Of a stretch of 64,000 nucleotides of DNA, positions 35,601 through 47,169 are shown piece by piece. The stretch covers positions 19,367,050-19,431,049 of the forward strand of contig JAOANR010000003.1 in assembly GCA_030278955.1 (NCBI GenBank). Direction: 5' to 3'. The notes below the pieces were generated by a model. It searched no databases. It was not told where the DNA came from and was given only the letters and a program-made list of their open reading frames with translations. Made by a program: the position numbers and the translations under genes. The stretch comes from Hygrophila difformis. Lineage: Eukaryota; Streptophyta; Magnoliopsida; Lamiales; Acanthaceae. Position 1 is the stretch's first letter. Each line of letters begins with the position of its first letter.

Positions 35601-36898
35601 AAAGAACGAATTAGCCAACGAATTGGCTCAACACGCAGCCAGATATCGGTTAATGCCGATAGCAGGGAATGTGGAAATACATTTGGCCGAAACAGAAAAG
35701 GCTGAATGGATGAAAGAGATAGCACGAACATTGGAAGATCGATCCAAAGCTTATCCGGCCGAAAAAAGAAAGGCGATGGATTACATAATAATAGGAGGAT
35801 TACTCTTCAAGCGAGCCATCGATGGAGTGCTACTCAGATGCGTCGGAAAAGAAGACGCAAGAAGAGTAATGGGAGAAGTACATGAAGGGATATGCGGCGC
35901 ACATCGGGCAGGAAAGTCGATGAAATGGAGCATCATTCGGCTAGGATATTATTGGCTGAATATGGGAACAGACTGTGAGAAATATTCCAAAGGGTGCCGT
36001 GAATGTCAGAAGCATGGGCCGATTCAGAAGTTACCGGCCGAGGAGCTACATAGAATGATTAAACCATGGTCATTTCGAGGATGGGCTGTGGACATTATTG
36101 GAAAGATTTACCCCTCTTCATCGAAAAGGCATGAGTTCGTGCTAGTGGCAACGGATTATTGAGTTTATTAAGAGACAATTGATCTACAGATTCGAAATCC
36201 CACAGACGATTCTAACAGATAGAGAAATAGTATTTGTGGGAGCAAAATTCAAGGCCTTTGCAGACGAATATGGGATAAAAATCGTGCATTCATCACCATA
36301 TTATCCACAGGGGAATGGGCAGGTAGAGGCCACGAACAAGCAACTGATAGGAATCATAAAGAAGATGATCGAAGATTAGCCGATGAAGTGGCATGAAAAG
36401 TTATCCGAAGCATTGTGGGCTTATCGAAATGCCAAGACTTCAGCCACAGGATTCACGCCATTTCGAATGACATATGGGATGGACGCAGTACTGCCAACCG
36501 AAAATACAGTGCCGACTTTGAGAACAAGTCAAGCAGATTCGATGTCGGCCGAACAGTACGATTGCTCAATGAAAGACGAATTATTAAATGTCAATTCCGA
36601 TCGGGTGCAAGCGTTTGAAAATCTACAGAAAAACAAAGACATTGTGGCTGATTGGTATAATAAGAGAATTCTTGTTAAGTGATTTGAAGTTGGCGATTTA
36701 GTGTGGAAAGTTATATGGCCACCCAAACAGAAGGATGGCCGATTAGGAAAGTGGAGCCCCAATTGGGAGGGGCCATTTATTGTTCAAACGAAATTACCAA
36801 ACGGGGCATACATATTGGTAGACGAAAATGGAGAACACATGTCGAATCCAGTAAATGTGAGATACATGAAGAAGTATTATGCTTCAGTTTGGGATTAA
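32696..36898 (+). pseudogene. Tat pol: PR-RT-RH-archaeal RNH-IN (broken)
   Basis: Protease around RPLYVKGWVNGRPLMRMFVD with DGEA at the active site (family form DGGA), 33055-33390; frameshift near 33380. RT with the YLDD box at 34377-34388 and FLGFLIHNKGIEVD. RNase H part LYIAAADESIGALLAQ; archaeal-type RNase H from 35260 (MMFDGSKAASGVGAGF, NNQAEYKTLISGL). Integrase with CRECQKHG zinc-finger end, a deletion at about 36158 after LVATDY, then ILTDREIVF, SPYYPQGNGQVEATNKQ and a C-terminal GPF module (WEGPFIVQTKLPNGAYIL). Stops at 34678, 34819, 35152, 36377 and 36680. An inverted LTR piece replaces the N-terminal RT motif region (33913-34084). Confidence 0.9.
33913..34084 (-). repeat. Inverted fragment of the element's own LTR inside the RT region
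   Basis: The 172 bp here are the reverse complement of 5' LTR 29827-29999 (and the matching 3' LTR segment), with roughly 95 percent identity by eye; for example CAATCCAACCCCCAAATTCC in the LTR appears inverted at 34063-34082. It begins after FRPHKQP and ends at GATC, where RT coding resumes as LRNLNIATPKDEY. The RT stretch normally between these two motifs is missing. Confidence 0.93.
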
Positions 36899-38006
36899 AT
36901 ATCAAGCAAACAGAAAGTAAAGATTTTATTGCATGGACGAAACATTACAAAGAGGATCTACTTCGGCCGAAAGCGGCGTCGATAGTCTGAAATTACAATA
37001 TACAAGGGAAACGTCCTAGTCTAAAAAGGCGGGAAAAGGATAAAGGCCAGTGGGATCTGAAGTGGTAGATGCCCAACATTCATTCCCAAGTCCAAAATCT
37101 TCCCGCCGGCGAGATCAGAGATGGTTGTGCCAATAAAGCCAGCTCTCCAACCAAGAAGGAAAAGAAAGAAAATAAGTTTCTGCTCCAACAAGGACACCCC
37201 TTTGAGCATGCACAATAGGGGTAAAATCCGAGGGGTGTTTCCTTCAGAGCAGAAAGGATGATTCGGTCCAATAGAAGGGCGCGATTATCATTCGACCGCC
37301 CAGGACTTTGGGACCGATATTAGCAAGGCTACGACAGGTCATATCAATATTAAGAGACAGGATGGAGCTTGAATATGACCGTCGAAACATATGTTAGGAA
37401 AAGTGTTAAGAGATCCTCTTCCGCGTGAGGATGTCGATAAAAAGATTAGCTGAACCCGTACCGCATGAAGGAAGGATTTTTGGGTCATGAATAAGGGTTC
37501 AGCATGCCAAAAGAGCCAAGGAGAAAGAGGAATGGAACACACCGAGGGAATCATGATAAGCATTGCAAAGTGTTGAGCAGAAAAGGGAAAAGACACTGGT
37601 ATTTATAGACCAACGGAGTGTCATTTATAGCAAAGATAGAAATGTAAAAAGGAAAAGCATTAATCATAGAAAAGACGTTTCAGGAATCCCAATAAAGCTA
37701 CTGAGAATATTGCTCTGCCAAAAAAGATATCCGGAGATTACGGGAAAATAGATACAGTAATTCACAAAAGACAAGCATTTGATAACAGGCCGATCAAGCA
37801 TACAAAAAAAAGGGGATCGGCTAAAGAAAGAGAGAAAAGTCGAGAGTACATCAAATGATACATCAAAAATCCAGCCGAAAAGGGAAAATCCGAAAGAGCC
37901 ATAATAACCATATTCGAATAACAACAATGATAGAAAAATCTCAATCCCCACTCAAGTCATAAGCAATATCGTCGTCGAAACCGCTGGGCAGAACGACGGC
38001 CGAATT
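36899..38006. other. Non-coding spacer of the Tat element, pol to antisense gene
   Basis: Follows the pol stop. GGCCGA-type codon remnants persist but no continuous protein is seen on either strand. The end is the 3' side of the antisense gene, whose stop is at 38007-38009. Confidence 0.5.
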
Positions 38007-38493
38007 TCAGGCAGTCGCAGAATTCAAGGCCGATTGAAAGTCCTGGAATGATCGGGCTTCAGCTTCGGCCGAAACTGGAGGTTGAGGTGAAAGAAGATGT
38101 TCAGAAGCATCTTGAAGAGCTCCAGACTGAACATCTAAAGAAAAAAGACAAGAAGGATAAAGTTCATCAAAGCAGAAGAAGGGCATAATCACCATACATT
38201 AACTTGGTCAAAAGAACAAGCTAAATATTACCAGAATCCTTCGGATTGTCCCCTACAGAAGAGTCAATGACAGGGTTATCTGAGACCGTGGAAGTGTCAG
38301 GTGCAGAATGGAGTTGGGCCGCAGCAGATCGAATTCTATCAACCACAGCTTGGGTGTCCGACCATAAACCACGAAAAATACTGATGATTTCGTCACTAAA
38401 GGAAGTCCTCAAGGAAAGATAACTCATCTCTTGTTGAAGACTGGCAAGCTTATCTCTTGGAGCCTGGGCAGATTTATGAAGCTGCTTGACAAG
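38007..38493 (-). pseudogene. Antisense plant-mobile-domain gene of the Tat element, 3' part
   Basis: Continues the reading frame of 47170-49914 after removal of the nested element (the GCATT duplication counted once): CLVKQLHKSAQAPRDKLASL, a helical segment, then NPKDS at a GT donor (38232/38231). An intron follows to the TTTCTTTAG acceptor, and the last exon 38134-38007 encodes DVQSGALQDASEHLL and ends SALNSATA plus stop. Intron phase is preserved. No domain is recognised in this tail, which is Ser/Gln/Ala-rich and probably helical. Confidence 0.75.
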
Positions 38494-38498
38494 GCATT

Positions 38499-40494
38499 TG
38501 ATGGGGTGATTTTCACCACTCATATTTTACCACAAGCGGATGGTTGTCATCAAGTAATAAAAACCGGTGAATACCGGGTCGAACCCAAGGGAATTTCAGA
38601 ATATTATTTCATTCTGGAGAAAACTTAGTCATTTTAAGTTCATTAATAATATATATTATATTTTGAAAAGAGTTTGATTAATTCTAATGGTGATTAAATT
38701 AAAATGATAGCATTAAATTTAAAAATAAAGCAAGTTAAAAATTTAAAATAATAAAAATAAAGATAAGATATATGCTTGTAATGATTTAGAACATGCAATC
38801 TTTATATAAAAGTGAAATTGCATAATGATTTAGCATTTCCCAATGTCTAAAAAGATCAATTTCAGCAGATTTAATGATTCTATAAAGATTAAAAATATGC
38901 CAATTTCCTAATTTTCATAATTTGTAAAAACAGACTTCATGGAAGCAAATTAAATTATCTAACATTCTGCAATCATCAGTCTAGGCATAAATTTGAGTCT
39001 TTCCCAAGCATACAAATTTTCCTATTGTGATTAAACGACACATTTCATTTCCCAAATCAGCGTGTACATGCCGGAATCTATTTTAATGTGATTTATTCCC
39101 AAGACCGGTACTAAAATCTAATTTCCACTTTTTATCTCCCGATTTGGCAAAGCAGAAATCATACAGATTAGATTCTAACATTTAATTATGCAGAATAGTG
39201 TAAATAATCTAATAAATATGGTAAAATAACAATAAAACATGGTAAAATGGATTAGATTATTAATTTTAAAATGTAGACATATTAGAATTATTTTTAGATT
39301 GCTAAAAGTAGAAATTGCAGATTGATCGATCAATTAAGATTTAGCAGATAAAAATATAAAACATCAGATTTTTGCCTAAATAGATTTATCGATCAAACTT
39401 ATGCAGCAGATTAACAATCCTAATACAGATTCTAACATCTTTGCAGATTACTCTAAATTACAACATAAAACAACGACATTTATATTACTCCCATAAAAGA
39501 TAGATTCGTACTTCAAAGTAATTCCGAACTCCCGTTCTAGAACACTTCTAACACGAAGAACATAGAAATCCATTTACAAACATGAAAACAGTAGGAAATT
39601 ATGTTTAAAAGCAAATCCTAAACATTACAAAGCAAGAAAATGGAAAACAACACCTAGAATGCGAAGAACACAGTCAGAGAAGACGCTCTGATCACTTCCT
39701 CCGGCATGGTTCGGTGTTATCGGCCTTCTTCTCCAAAGTTGCAGAGTCCTCCTGAGAGTTTTTGGTCGAATTATGAGTCTGCCATCAGTCTGGAATGAAG
39801 AGAATGATGAAAAACGGGCTTTAAAACCGTGTTCGGGAGGTTAGAAAACCTCCAAACCGCGACTGTGGCGCCCAAAGTGGCGCTCGGGACCTGTTTTAGG
39901 CGCCGCGAAGAAGAGTCGGCGCATCCTGAAGCTTTTTCCACAATTTCAGCTTGCGGCGCATTTTGCGGCGCTCCGGAGGTGTTTTAGGCGCCGCCAAGAA
40001 GGTGCGGAGCATTCTGAAGCTTTTTCACCTCTGAAATTTTTCTAAGTGTTGATGCGGTGCCTGATGCGGTGCTCAGAAGGCAATTTAGGCTCCGCAATGC
40101 CTGTGCGGAGCATTCTGTGAAGATTTCAACTTTTTTTTTTCTTTTTTTTTCTTTTTTTTTTCTTTTTTTCTTTTTTTTTTCTAAGTCTGAATCTTGGCAC
40201 ATATCACATTAAATATTCCTTATTTTCAAAAATAAAGCTTCCGAACATCGCTCTTCATCATTTAAATGCCTGAAACAACATTGCAATGCATTAGGTTTGC
40301 CAAAGTCTTATTAAAAACACATAAAAATATGGTAAATTTAACCTCAATAAGCCAAATCTAACCATGATCACTTGAAAAATAAAAACACATGAAATACACC
40401 TAATAGTGAAATGAATTAAGGTAAAATGCACGAATTTTGGACATATTTTAGTATAATTTAAGCTCATTTAAATGTGGTTTCACAGGGTGCATCA
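38499..40494 (-). mobile_element. LTR of the LARD-like element (its 3' LTR)
   Basis: 1996 bp. It contains a GC-rich block with imperfect ~70-bp repeats around TTTTAGGCGCCGC...GAAGCTTTTTC (39890-40110), followed by a long T-rich polypyrimidine tract (40132-40182). On the minus strand this is the downstream LTR. Confidence 0.92.
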
Positions 40495-43400
40495 ACATCC
40501 TCACACTTAAATATTGCTCGTCCCTTGAGCAATGAAATCAATTAACACATCAACATGCCAATCAAGATAATAAGGATGAAGTCACTATAGTTCTGCCAAA
40601 TCATAGATTTCAACAACGCAATGAGCTAAAAGGGTTCAAATGTTTAATGTGCTAGAACAAGATAAATTGTCATGCATCAGCTGTCAAAACCAGGTGTCCA
40701 AAGCACTTACAGTACAAAAAGCAGATTAATTACACATAGCAACTCGAAATGGGAGAGTGAATAATGTAAATATGCTTTTCTATTCCTGTCTTCAAATTTG
40801 CTCAATTAATGACTCGGTTTCACAATTATTCTAGACACTTTGGCTGAGTTGTAGACGGTTGAATTCCAAAAGCTACTCATGTCTAAGAATACGTGCCAGT
40901 CATATAGCCAAGAGTTTATAAATATTCTGTTTAATACCCCTTTATTCGGATTTTTTTTTTTTTACTCTTGCATTTTTTTTTTCATTTTTCTTTTCTTTTC
41001 TTTTTGCAAGATTTAATTGCTGATTTTTTTTTTTATATAGAGGTTTTACTCTGACTTTATGTGTAATTAAGCATTTAGGAAGACTTGGAACGAGCATATT
41101 CATATATAAATAATGATAACTCTCCACATGACAAGTAAACCAGTCTAATTAATCAAAAAACTTTCTGCAAAGTAAATAGAATTGTCACCAAAGTTTGAAC
41201 AACTAGCATGACAATTTAACAAAGTCTAGGACTTTAAACTAAGAATCATAATGCTCATTAAGTTGTAAAATCGGATCTAAGCAGAACAGTTAGACTTATT
41301 CAGATTTCTCTTAAGATTGGTTGTGATGTGATAATTCAAATAATAGCACATTGTGAAAACACAATTTAATCTAACATATTCAATATATCCAACCTAAAGC
41401 ATTTACCATATTTATTCTAAACATAAAGAAATATTAAAAACATAACTAAGCTCTTATCCATTTATTCCCATGCAATTTAGTAAACATAAAACATGAAAAT
41501 ATCACACCTGGAATGTTTGGGGCTTTGAATTTCACTTCATCATCACGGTTGTCATCATGCTCCTTTGTTGGCATATCCTGCTTCTAATAGGTATATATAA
41601 CAATTACTCAAGACAATATGATTGTTAGTGCATATGGGAATTCCAAAGTAATCAGAATCATAAAACACCATCCATAATTCAAATTATAATATTTAACAGC
41701 AATTTTCAGTAACTTTATCAAGTATGGACAGATTTGATCGATAATAAATTTCAGAATTCACCAATAGCAAAACATCATAAGTTCTAGAGCAGAATTTACA
41801 ACAAAATGCCAACAGCTATAGCAAAATATACCCTCATTCTTTATGATAACTCAACCCTGTATGATGTATTAAATAAATGGTTTATACATTGAATAACTAA
41901 ATGGACCTGTTGATGAAGAATTTCGGGAATGTGATCATAATAGAAACTCCTCCATCCTCACACTTAAACTGAACTACCAGTTTAGTTTAAGTGCATAATG
42001 AAAGATTTAAAATGTGGGATTAAAACTTTTTAATTTCAAAAATAAGAATATAGCATGCATTTAAAAAGTTAGACTGAATTAGATCATACCTTTTAAATAG
42101 ATAAAAATTTTCAGCTTTTTCTTTAATATGATCTATACATCATAATTTATTGATTTTAATGCCGGCAATGTGTAAAATCATAAAGATTCAACACTTCAAC
42201 AATATTAATCCCGCTTCTTTCATAAATTATCATGGTTATTTACTTTCCTGATATCAAATCAACAGCTCACAACATTCCAGTTTAACATGATTCAAGTAAG
42301 AGCTATTTTATTAGAATTAAAAACATGCATAAACATAACTTAAACATAAATATAAACTTAACCACATGCTTACCATATTCACTATAAATAAAACACCTAA
42401 GTAGTGCATAGCAGAGCAAACCAATATCCACATCAAAACATCCAACCAAGTAGCAAGGTATTTCTTATACATTATTTGTGCAACTTGGTTACACAAAAAC
42501 TTCGGGTTAGTGTTAAATATATGCATTGCTCTCCATCCTCACACTTAAGTTTAAACCAAAAGTTTAACTTAAGTGCAATATATGAAGCAAACATATATCA
42601 ACCTAGAATGTGGGATTTAAACAACTAAATGACCCATATATTTTATTTTACAAGCTATAAGTTCTAAGTCTCTTACAAATTTAAGAAAATCACTTTTTAG
42701 AACTTAAAACTTATTATTAAAAAGAACACATTTTTAAGTTACAAAAACTCCCTTTTTGTTAAAATTTTCAGATTTAATACTTAAAGCTAACCAAATTAGC
42801 AAACTAGTTCTTATTAATGATTTGAAAAAATGATCAAGAACTTAGTTTATTGTTTTAAATAACATAAGTTTGCATTTTTAGTTAAAAATTCATAGGATGA
42901 GTTTTTATGCTAAAATGTTTCTTTTTCATAAATTAGAAAAACATGAAGTTTCAAGCTTTAATGTCACCAAAATTTATTAAATGTAGATTAAAACAACATG
43001 GTTAACAATATTCATAGATCAACTTAAAAGATTAAACATGCTATTTTAACTCATTTTTATAAGAAATTTTCAGATTTCAAATACTGTAATACCATTTTCC
43101 AAAGAGCTGTAATATGAAATTTTATAACACTCTATAAATTTTGGCATAGGGCTTGAAAATATGTTCTAACACTCATATTGTTCCTTATAAACAATGATTT
43201 ATACACTTAAGCAAATTTTAATCCCACATTCAACATAACCCAAAATTTAATTAACAACACAAATACTAACAATAACACATACCAAATCACAAAATTAGAC
43301 GAATTATTGAACTAGGATAGCTATTCTTACCCCAAATTAAAGCTTTGAAGCACTTTGACAAGAAATCCCCAAATTTGATAAGTTAGGATTCTTGAGCCTC

Positions 43401-45156
43401 AATTTCAACTTCAATTATCGAATACATTTCAGCTTCTACTTTCACAACATAACATGCACTACTTAATTATTAAATTAGAAAAATGGTGGGCATATTTTAT
43501 TATCAACATTAAAAACCTAAAAAAATAAGTATAACGTGACATATAAAATCGAAATAAAAACATGCATAAACCATAAATATGATAATATAGACTAACAAAA
43601 ACAGATTATTATTATTATTATTATTATTTTTTATTTTTATTTTTTATTATTATTATTATTATTTTTGAACTGTGGTAGACAGGAAATTGAGGATGATGAC
43701 TGCGGTTGTGAGATTCACTAGAGAGGGGATTGTGAAAGATAGAATAGGAGGGGGATGACTATTTTATTTTATTATTATTATTTTTATTTTTATTTTTTAT
43801 TTTATTAAGGTTTACATTAAATGGGTAGGTTTTTAAGCCCAATTAGAAGATCTATGATTAAATTTGAGCTAATTGGATATGAATTAGAATGGACTTTTGT
43901 AAAAATTCAAGTTTGGCACAAACCCAACGATTCCATTTAATACTACATGTGGTGTTCAAACAAGTTTTTACGCATTATTAGTATGAATGAAACCCAAAAT
44001 GCCTTGTTTGTACTACTTTCGGTGCTTAACTGAGTTTTCGAAAACCATTTACGAAGAGTGGCATCTAAAACTCAGTTTTTTTTAAAAAAAATCTTGTAGC
44101 AAAAAATAGGGTGTGATTTGCTTAATCGAAACATAATATTCCATCCATTTTCCTATTCATCTTAAGAAAAATTACCCTAATTAGTTCTAATCATCCCCTA
44201 TAAATATCTATGAAATTCTGTTCGTTTTCGTCAACCCCTCTATCAATTTATTTCAAGCCTTTTCTCCTATTTTATTTAAATCACCACAAAAATTCTTTCA
44301 ATTATTGATCACTTCCTTTCTTGTATCATCTCATTTCAAATGCATAAGAATCACTTCAAATTACATATAATGAAAATCATGCAAGAACCATTTTTTTTTT
44401 AACAAGAACCATTTTTTTTATTGTAAAATAAAGCATATAAACTAAAATAAAAGAAAATCAAACATATTAAGCAAAAGATTTAAAAAACTATTACTAAGCA
44501 TGCAAAGGCAGTATGCGAATTCCCTTTCCTAATCAGCTTTCAAAGAAAAATGCACCATTTTTTTAAAATTAAAGCTCTAAATGGTGGGTGCACATCCATG
44601 ATCATGTCATTCATGAGTTATAAGGTCAAATTGCACATCTTTAAACAACAATTTAAATAAAGGTAATGCAATCATAAGAAAATTATTGATTAACATTCTA
44701 ATATATCAGCATTCCCTCAAAAAAACTCATTAAAGTTGTAATGTTGTCAAGAGGTGGAATTTAATCTCAAATTTTCTAGCATCCAATATCAACACTTGAT
44801 GTAATGCATTTAGTTAAAAGTAATCTAATTTATTGAGAAATACGTACCTCAAGTGTATTGGTAATACCTTTAAATAACGTGTAGATGGCTTTTCAATCAA
44901 TGCTATCCACTTGAAATCCTCAATTATATATGCTGCATACAACTCGCCGCCATCCTCACACTTGTTCTTTTGCAAATCTTCCTCTTTTTTAGATGAGAAA
45001 CCCAATATTCTTTCAACTTTCAGGATCACACACTGATTTAGCTTGATTCCCTTGCACAACATAGAATAGCAAAAAGTTATAACAATATTAAAAAGTAGAA
45101 ATAACATAAATATATTCAAATGAACTTAAAACAACATAATTTTCAGAATAATTCCC
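40495..45156 (-). other. Interior of the LARD-like element
   Basis: AT-rich and without a gag-pol frame. It carries four copies of a CATCCTCACACTT motif (40496, 41953, 42533, 44951), which on the minus strand reads AAGTGTGAGGATG and whose first copy is the presumed polypurine tract. Two copies are followed by strong hairpins (41961-41993, 42542-42575). TTA-type microsatellites occur at 43610-43665 and 43765-43805. A short pol-like remnant lies at 44814-45119. Confidence 0.7.
44814..45119 (-). pseudogene. Short pol-like remnant next to the LARD primer site
   Basis: A 101-codon open frame contains STRYLKVLPIHLRYVFL, resembling the (L)KPLPxHLKYAFL motif that precedes RT in Athila/Tat-type gypsy polyproteins. 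The rest, including a hydrophobic start and KKEEDLQKNKCEDGGE, is not recognised. It sits immediately after the primer site, where gag would be in a full element, so the interior is probably a deletion product. Confidence 0.5.
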
Positions 45157-45174
45157 CGGCAACGGCGCCAAAAA
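45157..45174 (-). promoter_or_regulatory. Primer binding site of the LARD-like element (tRNA-Asp type)
   Basis: On the minus strand TGGCGCCGTTGCCGGGGA lies just inside the LTR. It matches the complement of the 3' end of plant tRNA-Asp, the primer used by many Athila/Calypso-like gypsy elements. It fixes the element's orientation. Confidence 0.85.
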
Positions 45175-45176
45175 CT

Positions 45177-47169
45177 TGATGGGGTGATTTTCACCACTCA
45201 TATTTTACCACAAGCGGATGGTTGTCATCAAGTAATAAAAACCGGTGAATACCGGGTCGAACCCAAGGGAATTTCAGAATATTATTTCATTCTGGAGAAA
45301 ACTTAGTCATTTTAAGTTCATTAATAATATATATTATATTTTGAAAAGAGTTTGATTAATTCTAATGGTGATTAAATTAAAATGATAGCATTAAATTTAA
45401 AAATAAAGCAAGTTAAAAATTTAAAATAATAAAAATAAAGATAAGATATATGCTTGTAATGATTTAGAACATGCAATCTTTATATAAAAGTGAAATTGCA
45501 TAATGATTTAGCATTTCCCAATGTCTAAAAAGATCAATTTCAGCAGATTTAATGATTCTATAAAGATTAAAAATATGCCAATTTCCTAATTTTCATAATT
45601 TGTAAAAACAGACTTCATGGAAGCAAATTAAATTATCTAACATTCTGCAATCATCAGTCTAGGCATAAATTTGAGTCTTTCCCAAGCATACAAATTTTCC
45701 TATTGTGATTAAACGACACATTTCATTTCCCAAATCAGCGTGTACATGCCGGAATCTATTTTAATGTGATTTATTCCCAAGACCGGTACTAAAATCTAAT
45801 TTCCACTTTTTATCTCCCGATTTGGCAAAGCAGAAATCATACAGATTAGATTCTAACATTTAATTATGCAGAATAGTGTAAATAATCTAATAAATATGGT
45901 AAAATAACAATAAAACATGGTAAAATGGATTAGATTATTAATTTTAAAATGTAGACATATTAGAATTATTTTTAGATTGCTAAAAGTAGAAATTGCAGAT
46001 TGATCGATCAATTAAGATTTAGCAGATAAAAATATAAAACATCAGATTTTTGCCTAAATAGATTTATCGATCAAACTTATGCAGCAGATTAACAATCCTA
46101 ATACAGATTCTAACATCTTTGCAGATTACTCCAAATTACAACATAAAACAACGACATTTATATTACTCCCATAAAAGATAGATTCGTACTTCAAAGTAAT
46201 TCCGAACTCCCGTTCTAGAACACTTCTAACACGAAGAACATAGAAATCCATTTACAAACATGAAAACAGAGGAAATTATGTTTAAAAGCAAATCCTAAAC
46301 ATTACAAAGCAAGAAAAAAGAAAACAACACCTAGAATGCGAAGAACACAGTCAGAGAAGACGCTCTGATCACTTCCTCCGGCATGGTTCGGTGTTATCGG
46401 CCTTCTTCTCCAAAGTTGCAGAGTCCTCCTGAGAGTTTTTGGTCGAATTATGAGTCTGCCATCAGTCTGGAATGAAGAGAATGATGAAAAACGGGCTTTA
46501 AAACCGTGTTCGGGAGGTTAGAAAACCTCCAAACCGCGACCGTGGCGCCCAAAGTGGCGCTCGGGACCTGTTTTAGGCGCCGCGAAGAAGAGTCGGCGCA
46601 TCCTGAAGCTTTTTCCACAATTTCAGCTTGCGGCGCATTTTGCGGCGCTCCGGAGGTGTTTTAGGCGCCGCCAAGAAGGTGCGGAGCATTCTGAAGCTTT
46701 TTCACCTCTGAAATTTTTCTAAGTGTTGATGCGGTGCCTGATGCGGTGCTCAGAAGGCAATTTAGGCTCCGCAATGCCTGTGCGGAGCATTCTGTGAAGA
46801 TTTCAACTTTTTTTTTCTTTTTTTTTCTTTTTTTTTCTTTTTTTCTTTTTTTTTTCTAAGTCTGAATCTTGGCACATATCACATTAAATATTCCTTATTT
46901 TCAAAAATAAAGCTTCCGAACATCGCTCTTCATCATTTAAATGCCTGAAACAACATTGCAATGCATTAGGTTTGCCAAAGTCTTATTAAAAACACATAAA
47001 AACATGGTAAATTTAACCTCAATAAGCCAAATCTAACCATGATCACTTGAAAAATAAAAACACATGAAATACACCTAAAAGTGAAATGAATTAAGGTAAA
47101 ATGCACGAATTTTGGACATATTTTAGTATAATTTAAGCTCATTTAAATGTGGTTTCACAGGGTGCATCA
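45177..47169 (-). mobile_element. LTR of the LARD-like element (its 5' LTR)
   Basis: 1993 bp, almost identical to 38499-40494. Visible differences include one base at 46277 (CAGAGG versus CAGTAGG), T-tract lengths, and isolated substitutions. Confidence 0.92.

Larger units (their letters stand above)
38499..47169 (-). mobile_element. Non-autonomous LTR element (LARD-like, 8.7 kb), minus strand
   Basis: LTRs 38499-40494 and 45177-47169 are nearly identical; I see only a handful of substitutions and short indels. They end TGATG...CATCA. A perfect 5-bp duplication GCATT flanks the element (38494-38498, 47170-47174). Orientation is set by a tRNA-Asp-type primer site next to the right LTR, read on the minus strand. 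The 4.7-kb interior encodes no gag or pol beyond one short remnant, so it must have been moved by another element's proteins. Insertion into the Tat element's antisense gene makes it the younger of the two. Confidence 0.93.

Noticed and set aside
45157..45174. tRNA-Asp gene fragment
   Set aside because: Only the 18 bases of the acceptor end are present, next to an LTR, which is a primer binding site and not a tRNA gene.
38499..47169. Possible segmental duplication of 38499-40494 and 45177-47169
   Set aside because: The 5-bp target duplication, TG...CA ends and primer site show these are LTRs of one element.
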